Part shown: positions 34,689 to 43,512 of the stretch, piece by piece
Layout of the letters: each line of letters starts with the position of its first letter
How positions within the stretch are numbered: the stretch's first letter is position 1
Assembly: GCA_001821435.1 (NCBI GenBank)
Contig: MHLP01000039.1
Location: forward strand, 1 to 46,232
Origin: Candidatus Lloydbacteria bacterium RIFCSPLOWO2_01_FULL_50_20
GTDB lineage: Bacteria; Patescibacteriota; Minisyncoccia; Phycocordibacterales; UBA6899
Direction of reading: 5' to 3'
DNA: 46,232 bases
Notes under the pieces: generated by a model
What the model was told of the DNA's origin: nothing
What the model saw: the letters and a program-made list of their open reading frames with translations, nothing else
Database searches by the model: none
Program-made: the position numbers and the translations under genes

Positions 34689-35284
34689 GTGTCTGCCGAC
34701 AAGTATGAATTTCTCGAGTGGTACAAGCTGGACCCGCTCATCCGTGCGTACATTATTCCCATGATTGAAGGGATAAGGCCTGGCGCAAATCTGGCGATGT
34801 ACAAGATGGAACAAGAATACCCCGCCTATTTTTTACAGCAAAAACCCCTTCTCTTGAGTACTCGCTTGTAAGGCTTGGACTCTTGCACAAAAAACATGAG
34901 AGAGATTATTATATTGCTCGCGAGGCGTCGGTTTTGGAGCGTTTGTGGGTGAACGAACTCGAGATTGGCGAATTTCTTGGTTACCCCGACTGTTGCGCTA
35001 ACGCTTTTTATGCCGGTTGTGAAAAAGCGATGACTCAAGGGTTTGAATGGGGTCCGGCGGTTCAGTTCTTACGAAAACGAAAGGTGAACGACAACCTGCT
35101 CTTCGACTACAATTTCCATGTTCCGTGCAGTATCGAATGTGAGCCGAGTTTAATGATGGGGAAAGCAATAAAGGAAGTTTTGGAAAAAAATGACCCAGGT
35201 GCGGCCGTTGCTCTTCGCGAATGGAACCAGTACGAATTTTACGAGTTTTACTATTTTTATCCTCCCGATGGGTTTCATCAATGA
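34689..35284 (+). CDS. GYPxCC-motif (DUF483-like) protein, split by an apparent -1 frameshift near 34845
   Basis: ORFs 34689-34871 and 34883-35284 join as …YFLQQK|PSLEYSLVRLGLLHKKHERDYYIAREASVLERLWVNELEIGEFLGYPDCC… if one base is re-read at CAAAAACCCC. Confidence 0.5.
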
Positions 35285-35288
35285 GGTA

Positions 35289-36359
35289 TTATCCCGAGCA
35301 ATGATCGGGATTTTTATTTTCGGTAATTTTTTCAATGTCGTTTTGTTTTCGAACGATATCTTGATGCAATGCGAACTGCGCTCTTGCTTTCGTGAGGTTT
35401 TGCGTTAAGCGGTCCGGGTAGTTCGCGGCGTCGAATGTAAAATACGATTCGCGGTAAGCGTCCGTCAAAAATCGCGCGGCAAGCTCAAGTGTGATCTGCG
35501 CGATCGCTTCCGGCAACGCGGCACGCTCTTCTTTACTCAAAAAGTCCGCAGTGTGGTCATAGCCCTCCATCATTGCGCGGAAAATCGCGAGATCAAATTC
35601 CGCGTGTTCGACATCGCCCTCGTCGGCGCGGTTGCACCAACTGCGCGCCGCATCAGCCAAGTCGATGAGGACGCTGTGCCGTCCGAGCGTATCGAGATCG
35701 AGCAGGGCGATCGCAGCTGATGAATGTTCGGCAAAACGGATATTATTCAACTTGAGGTCGCCGTGTATGATCCGCCTCGGAAGATGCATCCAGGCATTTA
35801 CGTGTTTGCCGTAAGCATCTTTGATATGTGTGCCGAATGGCTCAAGCATCCGCTGTTTTTCTGAATCAGCGTACTCGCTCATGGTGTCGTTCAGTTTCGT
35901 CATAATGGAAGGAGTGTCATGGAAGCCCACGCGCGCATGTCTGAATTCATATTCGTGTTTCGCGAATGTATTATGGAAATTTCCGATCAACTCCATTCCA
36001 TTCTGCGCTTCTTCCGGCGTCATACGGTCTTCGATCGTGCGTCCGGAAATATAGGTAAGTATGCGCCAGCAATCGCCGTTTTTTACGAGGCCAAGCTCTC
36101 CTGTTTTGGTGGGAACAAGCAGAGGGGTGGTAAGACCACGCTCCCTCATCGTGCGGGTCAACGCGTGGATATCTTCAAGAACCGCCGGGGAAAACATGGA
36201 GTGTAACTTTTGTAATACATAGCGTTCGCCGTTGTCGGTGGTGATGAGCAATGTCTCATTGATACGCCCATTTCCGAAAGGCTCGATGTTTGCTATCGTC
36301 CCGTCGATCTGGAACTGTTTCGCGATGTTTTGAAGCGGTGTTTCTTGCTGGGCGTCCAT
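35289..36359 (-). CDS. APH/ChoK-like phosphotransferase (N-acetylhexosamine kinase-like)
   Basis: GNGRINETLLITTDNGERYVLQKLHSMFSP, RRIIHGDLKLNNIRF, IALLDLDTLGRHSVLIDLADAARSW. Confidence 0.8.
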   Translation of the reverse strand: MDAQQETPLQNIAKQFQIDGTIANIEPFGNGRINETLLITTDNGERYVLQKLHSMFSPAVLEDIHALTRTMRERGLTTPLLVPTKTGELGLVKNGDCWRILTYISGRTIEDRMTPEEAQNGMELIGNFHNTFAKHEYEFRHARVGFHDTPSIMTKLNDTMSEYADSEKQRMLEPFGTHIKDAYGKHVNAWMHLPRRIIHGDLKLNNIRFAEHSSAAIALLDLDTLGRHSVLIDLADAARSWCNRADEGDVEHAEFDLAIFRAMMEGYDHTADFLSKEERAALPEAIAQITLELAARFLTDAYRESYFTFDAANYPDRLTQNLTKARAQFALHQDIVRKQNDIEKITENKNPDHCSG

Positions 36360-36432
36360 GAGCATAGTATATCTTGCGCTCTCGGGTCCTTCATAATTTG
36401 CCAATATACCGAGAAGTGTTTAGTCTCAAGCG

Positions 36433-37308
36433 ATGGATCACCGCGGACTTTTTCAATGGGCAAAACGGCACCCGCTCTTCCTCTCCTTACTGTTACTTTT
36501 TGTCGTAGACTTTTTTATTCTCACTGCATATCTGGAACGAAAACACAGCGTACTTACCGTTGTGTTTCTTGATGTCGGCCAGGGTGACGCGGTGTTCGTG
36601 GAAGCACCGAACGGGAATCAGTTGCTCTACGACGCCGGACCGCCTACGGGTGCCGTCCTCCGTGCGCTCAGTGAAGTCATGCCGCGCTGGGACCGTTCGA
36701 TCGATGTGGTTGTGCTTTCGCATCCGGATCAGGATCATATCGGCGGACTTCTTGATATGTTCGATCGCTATGCGTTTGATGTTGTGGTTGAATCCGGCGC
36801 AAGTTCCACGAATGGCGTATGGGCTGAAGCTGAGAATGAAATAGTGAAACGGAATATCGCACATTTCGTAGCTCAAAAAGGGATGATGATCGATCTGGGT
36901 GGTGGAGTACAAGCGGATATTCTGTACCCTGATCATGATACAACGAACATAGAAACGAATTCGGCATCCATCATCATGCGCATTCGCTACGGTGAGACTT
37001 CATTTCTTCTTTCCGGGGACCTTCCGAAAAACATAGAGGATTATGCAGTGACGGTTCATGGCGATCAACTTGAGGCGCAAGTACTGAAACTCGGACATCA
37101 TGGGTCACGAACTTCTTCAAGTGAGACATGGCTTCGTACGGTGAAACCTGGTGTCGCGATCATTTCGGCAGGAGCGGATAACCGTTATGGCCATCCGCAT
37201 GTCGAAGTACTCGAGATGCTTGATCGATTACGCATTCCCTATTTCATTACTTTTAACGAGGGATTGATCAGATTTGAAAGCAACGGAAAAATGGTGAAGC
37301 GGGAGTAA
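36433..37308 (+). CDS. ComEC/Rec2-like metallo-beta-lactamase-fold protein with N-terminal TM
   Basis: VFLDVGQGDAVFVEAPNGNQLLYDAGP, VVLSHPDQDHIGGL, FLLSGDLP, LKLGHHGSRTSSS. Confidence 0.9.
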   Translation: MDHRGLFQWAKRHPLFLSLLLLFVVDFFILTAYLERKHSVLTVVFLDVGQGDAVFVEAPNGNQLLYDAGPPTGAVLRALSEVMPRWDRSIDVVVLSHPDQDHIGGLLDMFDRYAFDVVVESGASSTNGVWAEAENEIVKRNIAHFVAQKGMMIDLGGGVQADILYPDHDTTNIETNSASIIMRIRYGETSFLLSGDLPKNIEDYAVTVHGDQLEAQVLKLGHHGSRTSSSETWLRTVKPGVAIISAGADNRYGHPHVEVLEMLDRLRIPYFITFNEGLIRFESNGKMVKRE

Positions 37309-37385
37309 GTGCACTTCTTTGACACGGAAATCGCCTCGTGATTGAGTTGGTAAAGATGTTCACGGATGCTCCGTAAGGAGGAAAC

Positions 37386-37739
37386 ATGCGGCACGATGAT
37401 GTTCTTCAATGTCTCAAGGCATACCAAGATTTTGAAAAAGACACAGGACGGACTGAAATACTCGTCAAAAAAATAGTTAACGGGATCAACCGGCGGGTTT
37501 TGGACAGGCATGACTGGTGGGCGAAGTGTGCGATTTGGAAACTCTTTGACCTCATCTATGTTGCTCCGCTCCACCCGCTCTTTGGCCTGGCGGCGCTCCA
37601 GCAGATTTGCCGCGATGACCTGCTTGAATTCACGGTGGAGGAGGACGAAGAGCTTATCGCGCGGATCAGTAAAGGTTCATATTTTCTATTACACCGTGTT
37701 TTAGACCTTACGGTTGAGACTCAAGAGGGGGTCGTTTGA
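37386..37739 (+). CDS. Hypothetical protein
   Basis: 117-aa ORF with RBS-like AAGGAGG before ATG and a following terminator. Confidence 0.55.
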   Translation: MRHDDVLQCLKAYQDFEKDTGRTEILVKKIVNGINRRVLDRHDWWAKCAIWKLFDLIYVAPLHPLFGLAALQQICRDDLLEFTVEEDEELIARISKGSYFLLHRVLDLTVETQEGVV

Positions 37740-37765
37740 CCGCTTCAAAACCAACATGCGCTAAA

Positions 37766-37792
37766 TACCGCTCAGTGAAGCGGTTTTTTTCT
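37766..37792 (+). terminator. Terminator
   Basis: ACCGCT-cagtga-AGCGGT-TTTTTT. Confidence 0.75.
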
Positions 37793-37804
37793 TAATAGGA
37801 GTAT

Positions 37805-37842
37805 ACATAAGTCCGACCTACGTACATAGGTCGGACTTATGT
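37805..37842. repeat. Palindromic dispersed repeat ACATAAGTCCGACCTA-6nt-TAGGTCGGACTTATGT
   Basis: 16-bp perfect arms; related copies at 38553-38571 and 41676-41719. Confidence 0.9.
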
Positions 37843-37964
37843 GTGGGCGTGGTTTACAGGTAGATATCACTAATATTTGACACAACTGATTTGTCGTGAT
37901 ACCCTGTTCATTATAGGTTCTTCGAGTCTCACTTTGTTTTTCAACACATTACGAGGAGAAACCA

Positions 37965-38534
37965 GTGCTCAATCCCATGCCGTACCGGCTGCATCTTCCG
38001 CCGACCTTGGTGGAGGGTGGAAAGTTGTTTATCATTTTCGCCATCACCGAAAAAACGGAGGGTCCGGATTTCATCCAGAGATATGCTTCCGGCCCCCTTG
38101 GCGACAAAGAGTACCGCGCCAAAGTTAAGCAAACGTGGAAAAAGCGCTTCCTGCGAAGCAAAAAAGACGGCGATGCCGTCACTTTCTCGCTTGCGTCGCT
38201 TCGCGAGCGCGGGTTCTCGCTTAACAGCGCAAAATGGATGGTGCGTGATGGGCATTGCCGCATCCTCACATGGTGGGATCGCGCGCGCCCCGAATTTTGC
38301 GGACTGGAGGCGGTCCGCCAAGCGGGTGCAGCAGAAACCGCGGACTATCTCGCAGATCTTTTCGGGGGGATCTATGAGAGTGTGAATGTGACCGAGAGAG
38401 GAGAAGGGTGGACGTTTGAGTTTGCGCGACGTCTCCCGCTCGGCACGAATGCGAAGACCAAGCTTGAGCTGCGCTGGTCAACAAAAGCGGAAGAATTGCT
38501 TGCAACCATTGCACCGCAGAAAGAGGTAGCCTAG
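37965..38534 (+). CDS. Hypothetical protein (189 aa)
   Basis: Long ORF with plausible composition; GAGGAGAAACC RBS-like sequence upstream of the start. Confidence 0.6.
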   Translation: MLNPMPYRLHLPPTLVEGGKLFIIFAITEKTEGPDFIQRYASGPLGDKEYRAKVKQTWKKRFLRSKKDGDAVTFSLASLRERGFSLNSAKWMVRDGHCRILTWWDRARPEFCGLEAVRQAGAAETADYLADLFGGIYESVNVTERGEGWTFEFARRLPLGTNAKTKLELRWSTKAEELLATIAPQKEVA

Positions 38535-38552
38535 AAAAAGACCTCTAAGGTA

Positions 38553-38571
38553 CATAGGTCGGACTTATGTA
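38553..38571. repeat. Copy of the dispersed repeat: ACATAGGTCGGACTTATGT
   Basis: Shares the TAGGTCGGACTTATGT arm with the 37.8 kb palindrome. Confidence 0.8.
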
Positions 38572-38599
38572 TCAGCGGCTTATGTATCAGAAACGAAAT

Positions 38600-38635
38600 C
38601 CCCGGTGCTCGTGCGCCGGGGATTTTTTTATTTGT
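38600..38635. terminator. Bidirectional terminator upstream of rpmB 3' end
   Basis: ATCCCCGG-tgctcgtg-CGCCGGGGAT-TTTTTT. Confidence 0.75.
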
Positions 38636-38652
38636 CTATTTGTTTTTCGCGC

Positions 38653-38874
38653 TTATTTTTTTACAGCTTCGAGCTGTTTGCCTGCCTTCAAGCAGCGTGT
38701 GCAGATCTTGACGCGTCCGCCGCCCAAAGATTTCGGGAGCGCGGTCCATTGCAGATTAGGATATTTGCGTTTGTTTCCCGTCGGGTTGAATTGTGTCGCT
38801 CGGACACGATTCGAATAGCCGCCCGCAACACGAGTGCCTTTTTTACAATAATTACAGGTGTTTGATGAGGCCAT
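38653..38874 (-). CDS. rpmB: Large ribosomal subunit protein bL28 (Cys-containing form)
   Basis: MASSNTCNYCKKGTRVAGGYSNRVRATQFNPTGNKRKYPNLQW…KICTRCLKAGK. Confidence 0.85.
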   Translation of the reverse strand: MASSNTCNYCKKGTRVAGGYSNRVRATQFNPTGNKRKYPNLQWTALPKSLGGGRVKICTRCLKAGKQLEAVKK

Positions 38875-38931
38875 AGTGGTATCGAGCACTTTAAGCTTGG
38901 TGGCGTCTATGCTATCATGGGGGAATTCACT

Positions 38932-39555
38932 ATGCAAGACATAGGACTTATACAAGTTATTTTTTCCGTCGCGGTGCTTATTTTCTCCGTGGTGGCGCAC
39001 GAAGTGTCTCACGGATACATGGCGCAATATCTCGGCGACCCGACAGCGCGCCTCGCGGGTCGGCTGACGTTGAATCCGGTCAAACATCTTGACCCGATCG
39101 GCTCGTTGCTCGTCCCTTTCATCACTTCACTCCTTCCGGGTGGATTCGTCTTCGGTTGGGCAAAGCCGGTACCGTACAATCCGTATAATCTGCGGGATCA
39201 AAAATGGGGTGATGCGAAGGTTGCACTCGCTGGTCCGCTCACCAATTTCGGCATCGCCGTACTTTTTGCGCTTATTCTTCGTTTCGGCGCGCAGAATTTT
39301 TCTCCGGACATGCTCGGGATCATGCAGCTTATCATCCTCATTAATATTGTGCTGACGATCTTCAACCTCATCCCCATCCCTCCGCTCGACGGCTCCAAGG
39401 TGCTCTTTAATGCGCTTCCGCTTCGTTACCGTTATGTTGAGGAGTATTTTCAGCGCTATGCACTGGTGTTTATTCTGGTGTTTGCGTTCTTTCTCTGGAG
39501 ATTCTTTTTGCCGCTCATTTATCTCATCTATTTTCTCCTTATTGGTTCATCCTAG
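38932..39555 (+). CDS. M50 (site-2 protease-like) membrane zinc metalloprotease
   Basis: VVAHEVSHGYMAQYLGDPTARLAGRLTLNPVKHLDPIGS, GWAKPVPYNP, LIPIPPLDGSKVL. Confidence 0.93.
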   Translation: MQDIGLIQVIFSVAVLIFSVVAHEVSHGYMAQYLGDPTARLAGRLTLNPVKHLDPIGSLLVPFITSLLPGGFVFGWAKPVPYNPYNLRDQKWGDAKVALAGPLTNFGIAVLFALILRFGAQNFSPDMLGIMQLIILINIVLTIFNLIPIPPLDGSKVLFNALPLRYRYVEEYFQRYALVFILVFAFFLWRFFLPLIYLIYFLLIGSS

Positions 39556-39659
39556 TGTGTGAAGTTTCGCCTGTATCATTGCTTTTCTATCTATAAGCTG
39601 GTAGGTTTTCAATGGAGTAGTTTCGTCTTACATTGTTGCATTTACCCAAGGAGAGTTCC

Positions 39660-39806
39660 GTGGAGAGAGCATTGCTCGTAGTGGCCATACTTTTGGCGCT
39701 TGTTTTCATGGGAATCAGCGTCTACTCCTACACTGGTCTGCAAGAGCGACATCTGATCCCTCCCATAAATGGGAGTTCAGCACGGCCATTTCAGAGAGAG
39801 ATCTGA
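39660..39806 (+). CDS. Putative 48-aa single-TM small protein (VERALLVVAILLALVFMGISVYSYTGLQERHL…)
   Basis: GTG start 5 nt after AAGGAGAG; hydrophobic segment; below the supplied ORF cutoff. Confidence 0.45.
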   Translation: MERALLVVAILLALVFMGISVYSYTGLQERHLIPPINGSSARPFQREI

Positions 39807-40117
39807 TGACAAAACTCGGGGTACCCGTCGATTGGGGTAATCCGAATGTGTATTATGTAGTTTCCTCCGTTGTTCAATAAGGGGTAGCCCCACTCCAAGA
39901 GGGCAATGGCTACTAAAATCACGAAGGCGGCATGAGGCCACACATGTCGCCTTTTTTCATTTCCATGGTCAGTGCCCCGATAATCCAACAAGAGGGGTTG
40001 GCAACAATTTTAATATAGCCCATAACAACGAAGACTTGCATTTTCAGGGGTCATATACTAGACTAGCGCATACCCCGTGAGTTTGTAGGGGGATTTTTTC
40101 TGAAAGTGTATCGGGTT

Positions 40118-40543
40118 ATGCCAACTATCAATCAACTCATCAAGAAGAACCGAAAAGAAGTGCGCCGCAAGTCTAAAGCGGTGGCGATGGGCCGCGGCTT
40201 CAATTCCATTCAGAATCGCCCGATCTATTATTCTTCGCCGTTCAAACGCGGTGTTTGCACAAAGGTAACAACGATGACACCCCGCAAGCCCAACTCCGCT
40301 ATTCGCAAGATCGCACGCGTTCGCCTGACCAACGGCATGGAAGTGACCGCATATATCCCCGGTATCGGACATAAGCTCCAGGAACACTCTGTCGTCGTCG
40401 TGCGCGGCGGTCGCGTGAAAGACCTCGGACTCCGTTACACGGTTGTCCGCGGGCGCCTCGATGCTTCAGGTGTCGAGAATCGTAAGCAGGGACGCTCGCA
40501 ATACGGCGCGAAGCGTTCGGAAGAAAAAAGTAGTAGAAAATAA
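40118..40543 (+). CDS. rpsL: Small ribosomal subunit protein uS12
   Basis: [20 protein letters not shown]…[53 protein letters not shown]. Confidence 0.97.
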   Translation: MPTINQLIKKNRKEVRRKSKAVAMGRGFNSIQNRPIYYSSPFKRGVCTKVTTMTPRKPNSAIRKIARVRLTNGMEVTAYIPGIGHKLQEHSVVVVRGGRVKDLGLRYTVVRGRLDASGVENRKQGRSQYGAKRSEEKSSRK

Positions 40544-40748
40544 TGAGTGAAACGAATATATTTTCTTTACCCCTCACTAAATTTTACGAAACAATTATGA
40601 ACAAAACATTTTACTATCACAAAGATAAGAGATATATACGCGACGCGTTTCGGCGAATAGCCGAGCCCTATTCGGGCGCAGCGTCGCTCGTTATTTTAGT
40701 GGCAAAATTAGTGAGGGGTGGTGATTTTTATACTCGCTTCACTCATTA
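40541..40748. mobile_element. 208-bp terminal-inverted-repeat element (MITE-like) or long foldback RNA between rpsL and rpsG
   Basis: TIRs TAATGAGTGAAACGA / TCGCTTCACTCATTA (14/15), inner CCCCTCACTAA/TTAGTGAGGGG and GCGACGC/GCGTCGC. Confidence 0.55.
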
Positions 40749-40758
40749 AAAATCAATC

Positions 40759-41229
40759 ATGCGTAGAGCAGTAAAAAACCGCAATATCCGCCAGCCCGAT
40801 CTCAAGTACAAATCACTTGAGGTTTCGCAATTGGTGAATTACGTCATGTGGGACGGGAAGAAAACGGTCGCCGAGAGGGTTGTCTATGGCGCTTTGGACG
40901 AGATCAAAAAACAGCTAAAAGTGGAAGACCCGATGGAAACGCTTAAGGAGGCGCTCCGAAATGCCGGCCCCGTTATGGAGATCCGCTCTCGGCGTGTCGG
41001 CGGTGCGAACTATCAGGTGCCGCGCGAGGTGCGTCCAGAGCGCCGTTCCTTCCTTGCTCTCCGCTGGATCATTGAGGCCGCTCGTTCCAAGAAAGGCGCT
41101 CCGACCGCAAAAAAGCTGGCTGACGAGATCGTCGCCGCCTCAAAGAACGAGGGGGAGGCCATCAAGAAACGTGAGAACGTGCACAAAATGGCTGAGGCGA
41201 ACAAGGCCTTCGCCCACTTTGCGTGGTAA
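40759..41229 (+). CDS. rpsG: Small ribosomal subunit protein uS7
   Basis: MRRAVKNRNIRQPDLKYKSLEVSQLVNYVMWDGKK…GGANYQVPREVRPERRSFLALRWIIEAAR…KRENVHKMAEANKAFAHFAW. Confidence 0.97.
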   Translation: MRRAVKNRNIRQPDLKYKSLEVSQLVNYVMWDGKKTVAERVVYGALDEIKKQLKVEDPMETLKEALRNAGPVMEIRSRRVGGANYQVPREVRPERRSFLALRWIIEAARSKKGAPTAKKLADEIVAASKNEGEAIKKRENVHKMAEANKAFAHFAW

Positions 41230-41534
41230 ATTTCCTTCATTTTTCGCGAATCACTTTGTCGACTGCAAAAAAATACTTACACGCAGTACTTTTGTACAGC
41301 ATGCAAGTGTTTTTTTCTTGCCTTCGCGTGCTTCATCGAAAAAATGAAAGAAATTTTTTGCTGTCCAAACCTTCGAATTGCATCTGATTTTCCAATAATT
41401 TTCAGCGCGAATTGCATCCAAAAATCCTCACAATAAGTCGAAAGCTTCTTATGGACGACTGACCTTACTTCGTTCATCGGCGATTTTTATCACTTTTGAA
41501 AATTTGTATACTTAAAGGCTAGAAGCTCCGTTGG

Positions 41535-41644
41535 GGAAGGTGTGGCCGAGTGAAAAGGCGCGCGCGGCCTGGTATGTGCCTCCAAAACACATGCTCGGGT
41601 GCAACCCGCGATCACCCTGGTTCAAATCCAGGCACCTTCTCCCA
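41535..41644 (+). tRNA. Class II tRNA-like gene of uncertain identity (apparent CCA anticodon, extra bases)
   Basis: Acceptor GAAGGTG/CACCTTC, D-stem GCC/GGC, T-arm CCTGG-TTCAAAT-CCAGG, long variable arm CGGGT-GCA-ACCCG; middle region irregular. Confidence 0.55.
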
Positions 41645-41675
41645 ACGGAGTTTTTTGTTGCGCTTCACACCAACC

Positions 41676-41719
41676 CATAAGTCCGACTTATGTATTTGAT
41701 GCACAAGTTGGACCTATGG
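41676..41719. repeat. Copy of the dispersed repeat (CATAAGTCCGACTTATG… ACAAGTTGGACCTATGG)
   Basis: Same core motif as the 37.8 and 38.5 kb copies. Confidence 0.75.
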
Positions 41720-41882
41720 ACGCTACAGTTGACATCAAATGAGGGTATGTTAGCATTCCTCCATCGTTCTCTTTAATCCGCCTTTCTCCTTATTTCTTCG
41801 CTTCGGCTGAAGGAATAAGCATGCAGGCGTGATATTGAGTGGAGCGAAAGCCTTCCGCAGGTAAACGAATGCGGTCTATTTT

Positions 41883-42065
41883 ATGGCAAAAAAATCAACC
41901 ATAGCTCGTCAAAAAAACCCGAAGTTTTCCACTCGGGCGGTGAACCGCTGTTTTAAATGCGGCCGCAAGCGCGGGTACATGAGGGATTTCGACCTTTGCC
42001 GCATCTGTTTTCGGGAATTAGCCAACGAGGGAAAGATCCCCGGTGTCACAAAATCATCATGGTAA
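41883..42065 (+). CDS. rpsN: Small ribosomal subunit protein uS14, zinc type
   Basis: [38 protein letters not shown], 60 aa. Confidence 0.95.
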   Translation: MAKKSTIARQKNPKFSTRAVNRCFKCGRKRGYMRDFDLCRICFRELANEGKIPGVTKSSW

Positions 42066-42466
42066 TCACCGACTCCATCGCCGATATGCTGGTGCGTCTG
42101 CGGAATGCAGGAAACGCGGGAAAGCCTGTAGCGTATGTGCCGTATTCGGATATGAAATTGCGCATTGCTCATGCGCTTCTCAAAGAAGGATATATCACTT
42201 CGATCGCACGCAAGACGCTCAAAGGAAAAACGACTGAGCGGATGATCGAGATCGGCATAGCTTATGAAGTGCCGGGTCAACCGCGCGTCCGAGGAGCAGA
42301 ACGTGTTTCGCGCCCGTCTCGCCGTCTGTATGCCGGAGCGAAAAAGATCCGCACGGTCAATCAGGGACATGGCATCGTACTTCTTTCGACGCCGAAAGGC
42401 ATCATGACCGGTGAAGCGGCGCGCAAAGAGCATGTCGGAGGAGAAATCATCTGCAAGATCTGGTAA
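42059..42466 (+). CDS. rpsH: Small ribosomal subunit protein uS8
   Basis: [26 protein letters not shown]…[36 protein letters not shown] overlaps rpsN stop. Confidence 0.95.
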   Translation: MVITDSIADMLVRLRNAGNAGKPVAYVPYSDMKLRIAHALLKEGYITSIARKTLKGKTTERMIEIGIAYEVPGQPRVRGAERVSRPSRRLYAGAKKIRTVNQGHGIVLLSTPKGIMTGEAARKEHVGGEIICKIW

Positions 42467-42478
42467 TACTTTTACACC

Positions 42479-43012
42479 ATGTCCCGCCTCTCAAAAAAAC
42501 CCATCATCATCCCCGAAAAAACCACTGTGACGCAGGAGGGTCTTACGGTTTCAGTCAAAGGACCGCTCGGCGAACTTTCTCGGCCGTTTCCTCCTTCGGT
42601 CTCCGTCGTGATCAGCGGCAAGGAGATCACTGTTTCGCTTCGGGACGCTTCGCGCGAGCATAAAGCACTTTCGGGTACTGCGGTGGCGCATATCAAAAAT
42701 ATGATCGCCGGCGTGAACAAGGAATATGAGAAAAAACTGCTGATCGAGGGTGTCGGTTTCAAGGCGGATGCGCAGGGAGCGAAACTCAACATAGCGCTTG
42801 GATTTTCCCACCCCGTTATTGTCGATGTGCCGAAGGGGATCAAAGTGACGACCGAGAAAGGGGTGATCAATATTTCCGGGATCAATAAGGATGCAGTCGG
42901 GCAATTTGCCGCAAAGATCCGCTCGTTGAAAGAACCCGAACCTTATAAAGGAAAGGGTATCCGGTATTCCGATGAGGTTATTAGACGTAAGCAGGGCAAG
43001 AAGACAGCATGA
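42479..43012 (+). CDS. rplF: Large ribosomal subunit protein uL6
   Basis: MSRLSKKPIIIPEKTTV…VSVKGPLGELSRPF…EPEPYKGKGIRYSDEVIRRKQGKK. Confidence 0.96.
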   Translation: MSRLSKKPIIIPEKTTVTQEGLTVSVKGPLGELSRPFPPSVSVVISGKEITVSLRDASREHKALSGTAVAHIKNMIAGVNKEYEKKLLIEGVGFKADAQGAKLNIALGFSHPVIVDVPKGIKVTTEKGVINISGINKDAVGQFAAKIRSLKEPEPYKGKGIRYSDEVIRRKQGKKTA

Positions 43013-43047
43013 TTTCCAATCCGAGCAAATTTCTTCGTTGCCTGCGT

Positions 43048-43092
43048 CGCGAGTCCGCTCAAAGTATCACTTGTACATTTCGCGGACATCGC
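43048..43092. other. Imperfect hairpin in the rplF-rplR spacer
   Basis: GCGA-GTCCGC (43048-43057) / GCGGAC-A-TCGC (43082-43092). Confidence 0.5.
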
Positions 43093-43149
43093 TCCTTGAC
43101 GCCTCGAACTTTATCTCAGATTGAAAGTCATAGAAACAATAAATAACGT

Positions 43150-43500
43150 ATGGACAAGATCGAGAAAAAAAATTACCACCGCATGCGCCGGCACAACAGG
43201 ATCCGCGCAAAAGTCTCGGGAACAAAAGCAATACCGCGTTTGGCAGTTTTTCGATCCGCGCGTCATTTGAGCGTACAACTGATCGATGATGTGGCGGGAA
43301 AGACGCTCGCGCAAGCATCCGATCTTAAGGTGAAGAAGGGTACCAAGTTGGAGCGTGCCGCTTTGGTCGGAAAAGATATCGCCGCAAAAGCGAAAGAGGC
43401 TAAGATCACCAAAGCCGTTTTTGACCGCGGAGGATTTTTGTATGCAGGACGCGTGAAAGCGCTTGCGGACGCGGCGCGTGAAGGAGGACTCAGCTTTTAA
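43150..43500 (+). CDS. rplR: Large ribosomal subunit protein uL18
   Basis: [35 protein letters not shown]…[26 protein letters not shown]. Confidence 0.96.
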   Translation: MDKIEKKNYHRMRRHNRIRAKVSGTKAIPRLAVFRSARHLSVQLIDDVAGKTLAQASDLKVKKGTKLERAALVGKDIAAKAKEAKITKAVFDRGGFLYAGRVKALADAAREGGLSF

Positions 43501-43512
43501 TTTTGCAATATC

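Noticed and set aside
12200-38500. Prophage
   Set aside because: No capsid, terminase, portal, tail or integrase proteins recognised; only metabolism/signalling genes, so phage origin is left as a hypothesis.
39791-39991. 66-aa minus-strand ORF
   Set aside because: No RBS, overlaps a terminator-like hairpin and the microprotein candidate; likely spurious.
40543-40749. 68-aa ORF between rpsL and rpsG
   Set aside because: Lies wholly inside the inverted-repeat element; composition and symmetry are explained by the foldback.
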